DNA of 64,000 nt from a virus. Where the stretch lies: the IMG/VR virus record IMGVR_UViG_3300044716_001642, positions 62,001 to 126,000 of that record; one strand, written 5' to 3'. The position numbers and the translations under genes were made by a program. This document shows positions 1-6,907 of the stretch, one piece after another (the stretch's first letter is position 1; every line of letters begins with the position of its first letter). The notes below the pieces were generated by a model. The model was not told the DNA's origin and made no database searches. It saw only the letters and a program-made list of their open reading frames with translations.

Positions 1-186
1 AATTACTTCACCATCTTTAAGCAAACGGTGCTTATAGTTCTGATTATAATAACTTTTCAACATAGCCCAAGCACCTTCCGCAAATGATTTTTGCATACAA
101 TCATAAGGATATAAAAGTGACCATCGATTATGTTCGGGCGTATCAGGATATTCCCAAAATCTTTCTATTTTGTAAAGGCTTTTCAT
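1..186 (-). CDS. hypothetical protein, 3' end cut by window edge
   Basis: The frame is open for 62 codons from an ATG at 186 to the left edge of the window and has no stop, so the gene continues outside. Its start overlaps the stop of the upstream gene in an ATGA overlap, which supports this start and co-transcription. The visible part is rich in Trp and Tyr and begins MKSLYKIERFWEYPD. I do not recognise a family. Confidence 0.7.
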   Translation of the reverse strand, partial: MKSLYKIERFWEYPDTPEHNRWSLLYPYDCMQKSFAEGAWAMLKSYYNQNYKHRLLKDGEVI

Positions 187-428
187 ACTTCTCCCTTTGC
201 TTTTTTCATTTTGTGAATGTTTTTATAATCTACAGTACCGATAGTATCTGAATGCTCAAACATTTGAACAACATAAGCATAAGCATCATAAAGACCTTCC
301 GAATATCTCCTGTAATACTCGTCTCTCATCATATCATTTTTTAGACCCTCATTTAATTTTTTATGGTGAAGAGCCATATAATAGATGTTGTTTAAGAGTT
401 TTTTGTTAGTCATGGTACATTTTTTCAT
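183..428 (-). CDS. hypothetical small protein (81 aa)
   Basis: A short Lys/Tyr-rich, probably helical protein of unknown function. Its ATG follows directly on the TAA of the preceding gene, and its own TGA overlaps the next start (ATGA). An internal Met at residue 6 (MTNKK) is an alternative start. No domain, signal peptide or membrane segment is visible. Confidence 0.65.
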   Translation of the reverse strand: MKKCTMTNKKLLNNIYYMALHHKKLNEGLKNDMMRDEYYRRYSEGLYDAYAYVVQMFEHSDTIGTVDYKNIHKMKKAKGEV

Positions 429-629
429 TTAAAGTTTGAATTGCTTATCATTTCCAAAATGTATTGAACAAAGCATATCCACGCATCCATGAATTTCTCT
501 CATTAAATTGGCATGAGGGTTGCTAAAAAGGCTTTCTGGGTAATCAAAACCAGTAGAAATAGAACGAACTGGTTCTAGTGTTTCAGAATCTTTTATTGTA
601 ATTTCAATAAAGTATCTTTTATCCTTCAT
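429..629 (-). CDS. hypothetical small protein (66 aa)
   Basis: A small protein beginning MKDKRYFIEITIKDSE, whose alternating hydrophobic residues suggest beta strands. It is first in a tightly packed run with the two genes downstream. The upstream 47 bases are A/T-rich with no clear Shine-Dalgarno sequence. Function unknown. Confidence 0.65.
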   Translation of the reverse strand: MKDKRYFIEITIKDSETLEPVRSISTGFDYPESLFSNPHANLMREIHGCVDMLCSIHFGNDKQFKL

Positions 630-676
630 ATAACCAGTATAGATTATTTGTAGGAAAAGTCAAGCTTCTTTAAGAT

Positions 677-1510
677 TTAATGTTGTCCGCCTTCCCATGT
701 GCTACCACACGGACCCCCGCTCTGATTAGCTTCAATCATGATATCTTCCCCTTCAGGAGTTATTAACGGAAGATAATGCTTGCTAATACGTTCTGTTGTT
801 TTTGGAACATAATGGCAAATAAATGATCTGCGAAATCTGTCTTTGGATCGATTTGGTCCGGAGCCATGAATTGAAGAGCCATTAAAGAATAATGTATCTC
901 CTGACTTCATAATACAGGGAACAGCTTTTTTTCCTTTTGGAGTTGGTACAAGATGCGTTGTAAATGACTCATTAGCATTAGCTTCTTTAGGACATATGAT
1001 CTCCTCTTCTGCTGTATCTGACACAAGGTACATTCCTCCGTTATCAGGATCAGCATCATCAATTGCTGTCCATGCTGCAACACACGTTTGCGGCTCAACT
1101 AAAAGATAGAAATTGTCTTGATGCATTGCTTGTCCCTTAGAACCAGGTGGTTTATAATAAAACATACTCTGTGCGGCAAGTACATCTTCTTGCATGAGGT
1201 CTTTCAAGCAAAAAAGAACACCCGAATGAACAAGATTCTTACGAGATACTGCGTTGAAACGGTGCGGTTGCATCACTCTTGGAAATTCTTTTAAAGGATC
1301 TCCGTTTGATTCTTCTTTGGACACAGGGTAAAAATAATCTTCAATAGTACCATTCTTTGCAATTTGATCAAAGGTATTTTTAATTTCCTCGACCTCCGCT
1401 TTGGAAAACAAGCCACGAGCAACAGCATATCCGTGTTGTTTAAATGATTCTCTCATTTCATCCAAATTAACAGATTCAGGAAGAATATAATTGTCGTTTG
1501 TTGTGCTCAT
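677..1510 (-). CDS. phytanoyl-CoA dioxygenase (PhyH) family 2OG-Fe(II) oxygenase
   Basis: This 277-residue protein matches the PhyH-type non-haem iron, 2-oxoglutarate-dependent oxygenases, which hydroxylate small molecules or conjugated substrates. The iron-binding facial triad is visible as His130-x-Asp132 (AMHQDNFYLL) and His215 (SSIHGSGPN), with Arg226-228 placed to bind 2-oxoglutarate. The FNGSSIHGSG stretch is characteristic. Length is normal for the family. The substrate cannot be told from sequence; related enzymes occur in other marine phages. A second, unrelated 2OG oxygenase lies at 17702-18337. The upstream leader is A/T-rich. Confidence 0.88.
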   Translation of the reverse strand: MSTTNDNYILPESVNLDEMRESFKQHGYAVARGLFSKAEVEEIKNTFDQIAKNGTIEDYFYPVSKEESNGDPLKEFPRVMQPHRFNAVSRKNLVHSGVLFCLKDLMQEDVLAAQSMFYYKPPGSKGQAMHQDNFYLLVEPQTCVAAWTAIDDADPDNGGMYLVSDTAEEEIICPKEANANESFTTHLVPTPKGKKAVPCIMKSGDTLFFNGSSIHGSGPNRSKDRFRRSFICHYVPKTTERISKHYLPLITPEGEDIMIEANQSGGPCGSTWEGGQH

Positions 1511-1534
1511 ATATATGATATTTATTTTAAATAA

Positions 1535-1867
1535 TTACACTAACTCCAGCCAATTTGTATCATCTGGCATTATTTCTACCTTCACTCCGGCTTCTTTGGA
1601 TTTTTCTATAATGTCATGTAAAACTCCGTGACCGTACATATTGGTTCCATAAGCATCTGTGTGACATTTATAAACAGAACCAGAATAGCCTTCAAACAAA
1701 TAGAAATTTTCTTCTTGTGTGGCTCTTGTGATGCCGCTATTCATCTTCCAAGAATCGCCATTCAAATAACCTCCATACCAACAAGCAAATACTTTATAAG
1801 TCAAAGGAAATTTTCCTCCCTCGATCTTAACAACTAGCCATTTATGAGGAATGTATTCGTTATTCAT
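1535..1867 (-). CDS. conserved phage hypothetical protein (110 aa)
   Basis: A soluble 110-residue protein rich in aromatic residues and glycine. Its central part (KVFACWYGGYLNGDSWKMNS, then FEGYSGSVYKCH) looks like a small beta-rich fold of a kind I associate with uncharacterised phage proteins, though I cannot name the family. Its start overlaps the 3' end of the upstream gene by 8 bases. Function unknown. Confidence 0.65.
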   Translation of the reverse strand: MNNEYIPHKWLVVKIEGGKFPLTYKVFACWYGGYLNGDSWKMNSGITRATQEENFYLFEGYSGSVYKCHTDAYGTNMYGHGVLHDIIEKSKEAGVKVEIMPDDTNWLELV

Positions 1868-2048
1868 TTAATGAAGATTCTTCTAATGCTTTTTTTGCAA
1901 CATTTTTATACCATTCGACGTTATTAAATGGTTCTTTATCAGAAGGAGCAAGGGCAATTTCATTCAATGCTTCTTGAAGAATAAAATATTGTTTGGTAAC
2001 TTCTACAATTTGTTTTTGCCAAATTGCTGCGTATGCTGCCTCAATCAT
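1860..2048 (-). CDS. hypothetical small protein (62 aa)
   Basis: A short, probably all-helical protein, MIEAAYAAIWQKQIVEV onward, with an acidic C-terminus. It overlaps the next gene by 8 bases, implying translational coupling. No recognisable domain. Confidence 0.6.
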   Translation of the reverse strand: MIEAAYAAIWQKQIVEVTKQYFILQEALNEIALAPSDKEPFNNVEWYKNVAKKALEESSLNE

Positions 2049-2051
2049 AGT

Positions 2052-2174
2052 TTATTTTTTACTAATAAGGGTTCTAGCTAATTCACAAAGATAGGCAAGT
2101 GGAGCAGTTAACAAAATAAAAGTTCCTAACCAAATCCAAAAGGAGGAAAATATAAATTGTAGTATTTGTAGCAT
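2052..2174 (-). CDS. tiny membrane protein (40 aa)
   Basis: A complete 41-codon frame fills the gap between its neighbours. It starts at the ATG complementary to 2172-2174 and ends at TAA. The product has one hydrophobic segment, roughly residues 5-32 (FIFSSFWIWLGTFILLTAPL), and a basic C-terminal end (RTLISKK). The tight fit between genes and the clean membrane profile support a real gene. Function unknown; small phage membrane proteins often act in lysis or host takeover. Confidence 0.6.
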   Translation of the reverse strand: MLQILQFIFSSFWIWLGTFILLTAPLAYLCELARTLISKK

Positions 2175-2179
2175 AATTT

Positions 2180-2545
2180 TTATTTTTTAATCATTTCTGC
2201 TGCTTTTTCTACCAGATAAACTTTTGGAGCGACTTTAATTTGAATCACATCTTTAACATCACGAAAAAGAACTACCAGTAAAGATATTGCAATAGGAATA
2301 GTAAAAACGAGAGTTATAATCATCAATGGATGTTCATCTTTAAAAGATTCAATGAGATATGTTTTGAATTTAATATAAAGACTAAAAATAATTAATAATA
2401 AAATTAAAATTCCTACGATATTAATCAATCCACTATAAAAATTCCAAATCAAAAATTCTTGAATAAACAAAGGAACTTCTGCATTTGCCCAATTTGTTAC
2501 ATTGCTTGCTTGTTCTATAATCCAGTTTTGTATATTTTGATTCAT
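2180..2545 (-). CDS. two-span membrane protein, holin-like candidate
   Basis: A 121-residue protein from the ATG at 2545 (MNQNIQNW). The frame extends upstream to 2569, but that would overlap the preceding gene. Two hydrophobic segments are visible, around residues 38-60 (LINIVGILILLLIIFSLYI) and 72-96 (LMIITLVFTIPIAISLLVVL), separated by a charged loop and followed by an amphipathic C-terminal tail (KVAPKVYLVEKAAEMIKK). Topology and size would suit a holin or small membrane effector. No lysin gene lies next to it, so that is only a guess. Confidence 0.6.
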   Translation of the reverse strand: MNQNIQNWIIEQASNVTNWANAEVPLFIQEFLIWNFYSGLINIVGILILLLIIFSLYIKFKTYLIESFKDEHPLMIITLVFTIPIAISLLVVLFRDVKDVIQIKVAPKVYLVEKAAEMIKK

Positions 2546-2549
2546 AATT

Positions 2550-2783
2550 TTAATTTTCAATAATATCAAACCAAGTCAATTCTACTTCTTCATTTGTTTC
2601 TTCAAGTATAACGCCAGTTGAAGAAGAAGCGACACTGATTTTTTTAACTGTATATATTTCTCCAGAAACTAGCTTCTTTGCATTCTCAATTCTGTTAGTA
2701 AACCAATGTATGGTAGATTCTCTAAATCTAATCTTGTCTCCAACTTTGGTATTTAAATATGTTGCGTATTTTTTAGGTATCAT
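2550..2783 (-). CDS. hypothetical small beta-rich protein (77 aa)
   Basis: A 77-residue protein, MIPKKYATYLNTKVGDKIRF onward, with the look of a small SH3-like barrel: a KVGDKIRF strand, then SGEIYTVKKISV and a closing LTWFDIIEN. It overlaps the upstream gene by 11 bases. No function can be assigned. Confidence 0.62.
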   Translation of the reverse strand: MIPKKYATYLNTKVGDKIRFRESTIHWFTNRIENAKKLVSGEIYTVKKISVASSSTGVILEETNEEVELTWFDIIEN

Positions 2784-3054
2784 TTTTTCTTAATTGTGCT
2801 ATCTCTTCTTTAAGTTTTCTGTTCTCAAGAATAAGATCTGTAATTACATCGTGTTGAGCTATAACAAAAGGATTTTTAGTATGTTTTTTAAGCACACCTC
2901 TTTTCACATAGAAATCCAAAGTTTCTTCTGTATACTCTTTAATCCAATGCCCTTGTTCTTTAAATTTTTTCATCTCTTGCAAATAGAATGTTTCGCTTCC
3001 CTCATCATAAACAAACAATTCTCCGTCATCAATTCTTTCGTAAAATATATTCAT
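2773..3054 (-). CDS. hypothetical protein with C-terminal coiled coil (93 aa)
   Basis: A soluble 93-residue protein. Residues 70-90 (ILENRKLKEEIAQLRK) show heptad-like spacing typical of a short dimerising coiled coil. It overlaps both flanking genes by a few bases. No known domain recognised. Confidence 0.62.
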   Translation of the reverse strand: MNIFYERIDDGELFVYDEGSETFYLQEMKKFKEQGHWIKEYTEETLDFYVKRGVLKKHTKNPFVIAQHDVITDLILENRKLKEEIAQLRKNDT

Positions 3055-3500
3055 TTAGAATAAAAAATAATTAAAATTAAAATAAAAACAATCGCAACAG
3101 ACAGCATAATTGAAGTATCGATTAAATGTCTCAGAAATTTATTAGTAGCTTTTTTAAATTCTTGTAGCTCTTTTTGTAGTTTTTCCATTCTTTCCTCTGC
3201 AATTGCTTTGTTTCCGTATATTTCAGCCGAAATATAATGTAGTTCAGACTGCAATGCATTTAGATCTTTGCTTGTGTCGTTTGCTAATAGTTCTATGTCT
3301 TTTTTAATACGCTGAATGTGTTCGCAATCAATTAGACTATTATTAATAATTTCTGAGTCAATTGTTAAACCGTTTGATCCTATAGGATTAGGAACTGCTG
3401 CATTATAATCGTATTTCATTGCGTTAAATGGGTATGATGTAAAATCATTTCCTACAGCTGCTCCAAAACCAAAATCTGATTTGTTATAATCTTGTTTCAT
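3051..3500 (-). CDS. coiled-coil protein with C-terminal membrane anchor (149 aa)
   Basis: The N-terminal third is Asn/Gly/Tyr-rich and probably disordered. Residues 58-118 are charged and helical, compatible with a coiled coil. Residues about 124-147 (IMLSVAIVFILILIIFYS) form one membrane segment at the very C-terminus, giving a tail-anchored layout. It overlaps neighbours at both ends (4 bases each). Unknown function; possibly organises something at the host inner membrane. Confidence 0.65.
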   Translation of the reverse strand: MKQDYNKSDFGFGAAVGNDFTSYPFNAMKYDYNAAVPNPIGSNGLTIDSEIINNSLIDCEHIQRIKKDIELLANDTSKDLNALQSELHYISAEIYGNKAIAEERMEKLQKELQEFKKATNKFLRHLIDTSIMLSVAIVFILILIIFYSK

Positions 3501-3859
3501 GTTAATTCTGGATTAGCGAATTTATTTCCAATTACCTTAACATCACGATAATCGTTTAAATGTGGCAACCAAAAAAAGCTAAGAGTTCCTTCATGCTTAA
3601 TAAATTTTGCCAAATATGCTCCTTCAACAAATTGAATTTCTGCTCTGTGTAAACCTTCTCTATCTTTTCTTTTTAATTCAATTATATCGCCTTCCCATAT
3701 TTCATTTCCAAAATCATCCTTTAATCCTGTATATTGGGAAGGGACTAGAATACTCCATTCTCTTTCATCAAACAATTCATCTACATAGCCGTTGTATTTG
3801 TATTGTTCTACAAATGCTTTTCCTTGCGGACTCCAGAAACGAAACTTTATGCTTCTCAT
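3497..3859 (-). CDS. YopX family protein
   Basis: A 120-residue protein starting at MRSIKFRFWSPQGKAF. The family signature is clear: an N-terminal IKFRFW strand, a central QYTGLKDDFGNEIWEGDII motif and a C-terminal VIGNKFANPEL. YopX proteins are common phage and prophage accessory proteins of unknown biochemical role. The frame continues upstream to 3898, but the ATG at 3859 makes an ATGA overlap with the upstream gene and matches the family N-terminus, so I chose it. Confidence 0.85.
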   Translation of the reverse strand: MRSIKFRFWSPQGKAFVEQYKYNGYVDELFDEREWSILVPSQYTGLKDDFGNEIWEGDIIELKRKDREGLHRAEIQFVEGAYLAKFIKHEGTLSFFWLPHLNDYRDVKVIGNKFANPELT

Positions 3860-4041
3860 CTTGTTTTTAAGATTTCTTTGACTTGCTCTGGAGTCCAACC
3901 TTTTTGAATTGCTTCTTTAATAAGATTGGCTTTAATTTCTTTCTCTTTCACCTCACTATATGTCAAAAAGCCTATAAAGATTATACCAAAAGCAACGAGA
4001 GTCATACAAGCTACATTAAACGGATCAATTTGTGTGTTCAT
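3856..4041 (-). CDS. small single-span membrane protein (61 aa)
   Basis: Residues about 8-28 (FNVACMTLVAFGIIFIGFL) form one membrane segment, followed by a charged helix ending in KEAIQKGWTPEQVKEILKT. That tail resembles the cytoplasmic tail seen in many short phage and bacterial membrane proteins of unknown function. It sits 1 base from the upstream gene and overlaps the YopX gene by 4 bases. Confidence 0.65.
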   Translation of the reverse strand: MNTQIDPFNVACMTLVAFGIIFIGFLTYSEVKEKEIKANLIKEAIQKGWTPEQVKEILKTR

Positions 4042-4042
4042 A

Positions 4043-4309
4043 TTATTTATTAATTAAATCTTCGTAATTTTTATTCAAGGTTTCTAGATAATGCGCAAAG
4101 TCGTCAATTTTCTGATCCTCATTGCTTACGTTATAGACATAATCAAAAAGAAAGTCTTTACCTTGCTCCGTAAGGTTTAAACCTTCAGATAATCTTTCAA
4201 AGTAGTCGTCTTGAACATCTCTGAGCTTTTCAAAGAAACTCTTAACTTCATAAATCGCGTCTTCTGGATGCTTGCCTTCCGGCGTGTATGGTTTTGTATA
4301 GTCACTCAT
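4043..4309 (-). CDS. hypothetical acidic helical protein (88 aa)
   Basis: A soluble acidic protein, MSDYTKPYTPEGKHPEDAIY onward, predicted mostly helical. It overlaps the upstream gene's stop by 4 bases, so it is probably translationally coupled. No family recognised. Confidence 0.62.
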   Translation of the reverse strand: MSDYTKPYTPEGKHPEDAIYEVKSFFEKLRDVQDDYFERLSEGLNLTEQGKDFLFDYVYNVSNEDQKIDDFAHYLETLNKNYEDLINK

Positions 4310-4605
4310 TTCTCTATTGTATAGGTTGTTTTTAATTTTACAAGCTCAAATTCTAAAAAATTTTCATTACCGTAATTCGGTGTACCGTTGAAAACACTGC
4401 GCCTCAAGAACGTTTCTAAATATCCTTTCGTTCTGGAAATTGTGCAATGTCTGAAGTCTACCAATGTTATAACTGTTACTGTTAGCTCCAACTCATCGGT
4501 TTCAAATTCGACCCATTTTTTTGTAGGTTTATGTCTAAGAGCATACATATGCTCATAAAATGTTTCATTTTTTCCTATCGACGTCATTGTAACAATATAT
4601 TGCAA
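4306..4605 (-). CDS. hypothetical protein (99 aa)
   Basis: A beta-rich 99-residue protein, MQYIVTMTSIGKNETFYEHM onward, with strands such as ELELTVTVITLV. It overlaps the downstream gene by 4 bases, while its start lies inside the end of a very short membrane ORF. Function unknown. Confidence 0.6.
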   Translation of the reverse strand: MQYIVTMTSIGKNETFYEHMYALRHKPTKKWVEFETDELELTVTVITLVDFRHCTISRTKGYLETFLRRSVFNGTPNYGNENFLEFELVKLKTTYTIEK

Positions 4606-4654
4606 AAGCAGCTGAGATTAATGTTATAATAAATGTAAAAATCGCCATTTCCAT
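4565..4654 (-). CDS. possible micro membrane protein (29 aa)
   Basis: A 29-codon frame fills the gap upstream of 4306-4605 and overlaps its start. The product has a hydrophobic stretch (MAIFTFIITLISAAFAIY) followed by a polar tail, NDVDRKK. It follows the phosphoesterase stop at 4656 with one base between. It resembles other tiny single-span proteins nearby, but its length makes chance occurrence possible. Confidence 0.4.
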   Translation of the reverse strand: MEMAIFTFIITLISAAFAIYCYNDVDRKK

Positions 4655-4655
4655 A

Positions 4656-5318
4656 TTATTCGTATTGTTTTAGAGTTATTTTTCCCTCTTCATCAATTTT
4701 GGCATAGGTGATTGGCAGTTCGCATTGGGAACCCAAATTTACACACTCTATTCCAGCAACATGGTATTGCTTAGGAACATGGGTGTGACCAAAACAAACC
4801 GCGTCGTATTTATGATTATAGCAATGTTGGGCAATTCGAACGGTTAAGTCGTGCGCCGCGCCGTGCCAAGTTTTAATCTTGGTTTTAAGCTTTCTTGTGA
4901 GTTTTTGTTTCTTGTCTAACTTTTGCAAAAGATAATATACGCCGGAAGCAAGTTCTGTTAAAAATGGTCTAGCGGTAATAAAGAAATCAAATTTGTCTCC
5001 GTGAGTGAAAAGAATTTTTTTTCTATTAATTTCCTGAACGTATTCATCCACAAATTCAAAGCCTAGAAGAGCCGAAATTGTTTCTAAATCTTTATCATGG
5101 TTTCCTTTAATAAAGATACATTTCTTGTCTTTTGAAATTTTCCTCAATGCAGAGAGGACTTTCCATTGCTTCTTGCAAAGTCTATGAATGTTATAACTAT
5201 CTAACAGGTCGCCGCAAATCACTAAAGTATCATATTGTTCATTTTCTAAAAGATGCAACGTTAAGCTGGCTTGGCATATTGGACTGCCTAAATGAATGTC
5301 AGATAGTGCTAAAATCAT
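4656..5318 (-). CDS. calcineurin-like metallophosphoesterase, LpxH-like
   Basis: A 220-residue phosphoesterase with the full set of metal-binding motifs: D7-x-H9 (SDIHLGS), GDLLD around 36-40, GNHD around 71-74, an ITHGD-like FTHGDKFD, and GHTH around 177-180. The layout resembles the UDP-2,3-diacylglucosamine hydrolase branch, which cleaves a nucleotide-sugar lipid intermediate, but specificity cannot be read from sequence. A second phosphoesterase of a different branch is at 13292-14011. It lies between two small membrane-protein genes. Confidence 0.85.
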   Translation of the reverse strand: MILALSDIHLGSPICQASLTLHLLENEQYDTLVICGDLLDSYNIHRLCKKQWKVLSALRKISKDKKCIFIKGNHDKDLETISALLGFEFVDEYVQEINRKKILFTHGDKFDFFITARPFLTELASGVYYLLQKLDKKQKLTRKLKTKIKTWHGAAHDLTVRIAQHCYNHKYDAVCFGHTHVPKQYHVAGIECVNLGSQCELPITYAKIDEEGKITLKQYE

Positions 5319-5319
5319 A

Positions 5320-5592
5320 TTATTGTTTTCCGTATTTGTTCCAAAGAATTAACATTGTAATTGCAGACAAAAGTCCACCCAATGCGCAAACAAAAACCCA
5401 AATGTTATTACTTCCGAATGTGGCATATACAATAGAAAACATATGACCCGAAACTACCAAACCTAAAGAGCCAACCGAAATATCTTTAGCAGATTTAATT
5501 TTTATGGTTTTAATTATTTGGGGTATAGTGCAAATCAAATAACAAAAAGTCATTAATAGTCCAGATGCTTGATATACTAATTCTTTAATCAT
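5320..5592 (-). CDS. PQ-loop / SemiSWEET-like membrane protein
   Basis: A 90-residue protein with three membrane segments (about residues 6-26, 37-57 and 64-84). The first is followed by the PQ-loop signature CTIPQIIKTIKIKSAKDIS, as in bacterial SemiSWEET sugar transporters, which work as dimers. Length and topology fit the half-SWEET class. The conserved Asn of the third helix and Trp of the second appear replaced (CALGG and HMFSIVYA), so transport function is uncertain. The start at 5592 gives an ATGA overlap with the upstream gene; an in-frame ATG at 5610 is an alternative. A sugar transporter is unusual phage cargo. Confidence 0.78.
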   Translation of the reverse strand: MIKELVYQASGLLMTFCYLICTIPQIIKTIKIKSAKDISVGSLGLVVSGHMFSIVYATFGSNNIWVFVCALGGLLSAITMLILWNKYGKQ

Positions 5593-5858
5593 ATATTCCA
5601 AGTTGTCCAAGATACCGTATCAAAACATTGGTCGCATGGCTCTGGATCGTGCTCGTAATCATCATATTGAAACAATTTCACAACATCTTCTAGAAGAATT
5701 GTTTGTTCATTGATTCCCTCTTTAATTTTTACAAAAAGATAATCTAGCATTTCTTTATACTCCTGTTCTGAAACTTCAGGAAATTGCTTATCGTTTACCG
5801 TAAAATTAAATGCAGTGCATCCAGTCGTTTCAACAAACTTATATTTAGTTTTTTCCAT
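5589..5858 (-). CDS. hypothetical protein with C-terminal Cys pair (89 aa)
   Basis: I take the start at MEKTKYKFVETTG, because the upstream ATG at 5891 lies deep inside the preceding small membrane-protein gene. The C-terminus ends PEPCDQCFDTVSWTTWNI, a CxxC tail I associate with small conserved phage proteins. A role is unknown; a thiol or metal function is possible. Confidence 0.6.
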   Translation of the reverse strand: MEKTKYKFVETTGCTAFNFTVNDKQFPEVSEQEYKEMLDYLFVKIKEGINEQTILLEDVVKLFQYDDYEHDPEPCDQCFDTVSWTTWNI

Positions 5859-6018
5859 GAGCTTCTTGTATTTCTTTTTCAACCATTTCATTTAATTCAT
5901 CCATGTCTAATTTGCTTTGCGCTTGTATATAATAACTAAAAACAAAAGCCGTCAACATTAGGGCAATAATAATTAAAAAAAATAAAATCTTTTCAAGAAT
6001 TGGCGTTATAGTCTTCAT
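5845..6018 (-). CDS. small single-span membrane protein (57 aa)
   Basis: A complete frame from the ATG at 6018 to a TAA at 5845-5847. Residues 10-31 (KILFFLIIIALMLTAFVFSY) form one membrane segment after a short basic N-terminus, and an acidic helix follows (DMDELNEMVEKEIQEA). It overlaps the genes on both sides slightly, as is usual here. Function unknown. Confidence 0.6.
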   Translation of the reverse strand: MKTITPILEKILFFLIIIALMLTAFVFSYYIQAQSKLDMDELNEMVEKEIQEAHGKN

Positions 6019-6358
6019 ATTCTTTTGCTCCTTCTGCTGCTTCTTTATATAGAGAGGGACCGATTACAACTAATGGATCCGCTTTGGCTAATTCATAAAC
6101 ATGAAGAGCAGTACCATAAAGTTTTTTGGCTATTTTTTCCAGTTTTTGATTTAATATTCCAACTGGCTCACAACAATAACAACTTCCTTGAAAGCCTTCT
6201 ATAAAATTTTCTTTTTGTTTTTGTACAAGAATTCTACCATATCTTTTAATGGCTTCGTTTGTATAATAATCTAACTTTTCTATGCATCCATCAGCAGATA
6301 AACCGCTTTCATAAAATGCAAACTCTTCAAGTTGTTCCAAGTTCTTCGCTGTCGTCAT
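5993..6358 (-). CDS. hypothetical protein (121 aa)
   Basis: A soluble, probably helical protein with a CYCCEP cysteine cluster near residue 60. It overlaps the upstream gene by 32 bases and the downstream membrane-protein gene by 26. No family recognised. Confidence 0.62.
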   Translation of the reverse strand: MTTAKNLEQLEEFAFYESGLSADGCIEKLDYYTNEAIKRYGRILVQKQKENFIEGFQGSCYCCEPVGILNQKLEKIAKKLYGTALHVYELAKADPLVVIGPSLYKEAAEGAKEYEDYNANS

Positions 6359-6839
6359 TTTTTTCTCCTTTTGCGTCTTTCTCTTTCCAATAAGCTTCGG
6401 TTGATTCGTCGCAAGCTTTGTATCCTAGCTTTCTTGCTTCTTCGTAACAGAGAGTCATATACCAGCCCCCTTTTGAGCAAAGGCGACCATATTCTCCAGA
6501 GACTTCACAAACTTGAGCGGAACGCCTTTCTGTTTCTGTAATTATGTCGTCTATAATATCCCATTCTATTCTTGATCCACCTTCCCCACTGTAATAAAAA
6601 CTGAGTGTTGCGAGTTTTGATTTTATTTGTGTAGCTACAACCTGAATTGGGCTACCATTCTTTGTACAAAGATCACAAAAGTACTGGAGTTTTTCCATGC
6701 ATTTATCAAGAAGATCATTCCAACCATCGCCATCTGTTTCAATTCCAAAAGCCATGCATGTCTGCATTGGATCCCCTCTATAATCTCTTAGAATTTTTGG
6801 ATACTTTTTAACAAATTCAAGCTCTGTCTCGTATTTCAT
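6327..6839 (-). CDS. conserved phage hypothetical protein (170 aa)
   Basis: I chose the start at MKYETELEFVKKYPK; the frame runs to 6887, but the extra 16 residues look like the untranslated leader. The core (GIETDGDGWNDLLDKCMEK, then SKLATLSFYYSGEGG and CSKGGWYMTLCYEEA) is a pattern I associate with an uncharacterised protein of many phages. Several cysteines in the C-terminal half could bind metal. Function unknown. It lies next to a divergent homing-endonuclease gene. Confidence 0.68.
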   Translation of the reverse strand: MKYETELEFVKKYPKILRDYRGDPMQTCMAFGIETDGDGWNDLLDKCMEKLQYFCDLCTKNGSPIQVVATQIKSKLATLSFYYSGEGGSRIEWDIIDDIITETERRSAQVCEVSGEYGRLCSKGGWYMTLCYEEARKLGYKACDESTEAYWKEKDAKGEKNDDSEELGTT

Positions 6840-6907
6840 ATAAACAATATTAATATATTTTTGAAAGAAGTCAATAGAAAAATACAATACAAAAGATAAA
6901 TAATTAT

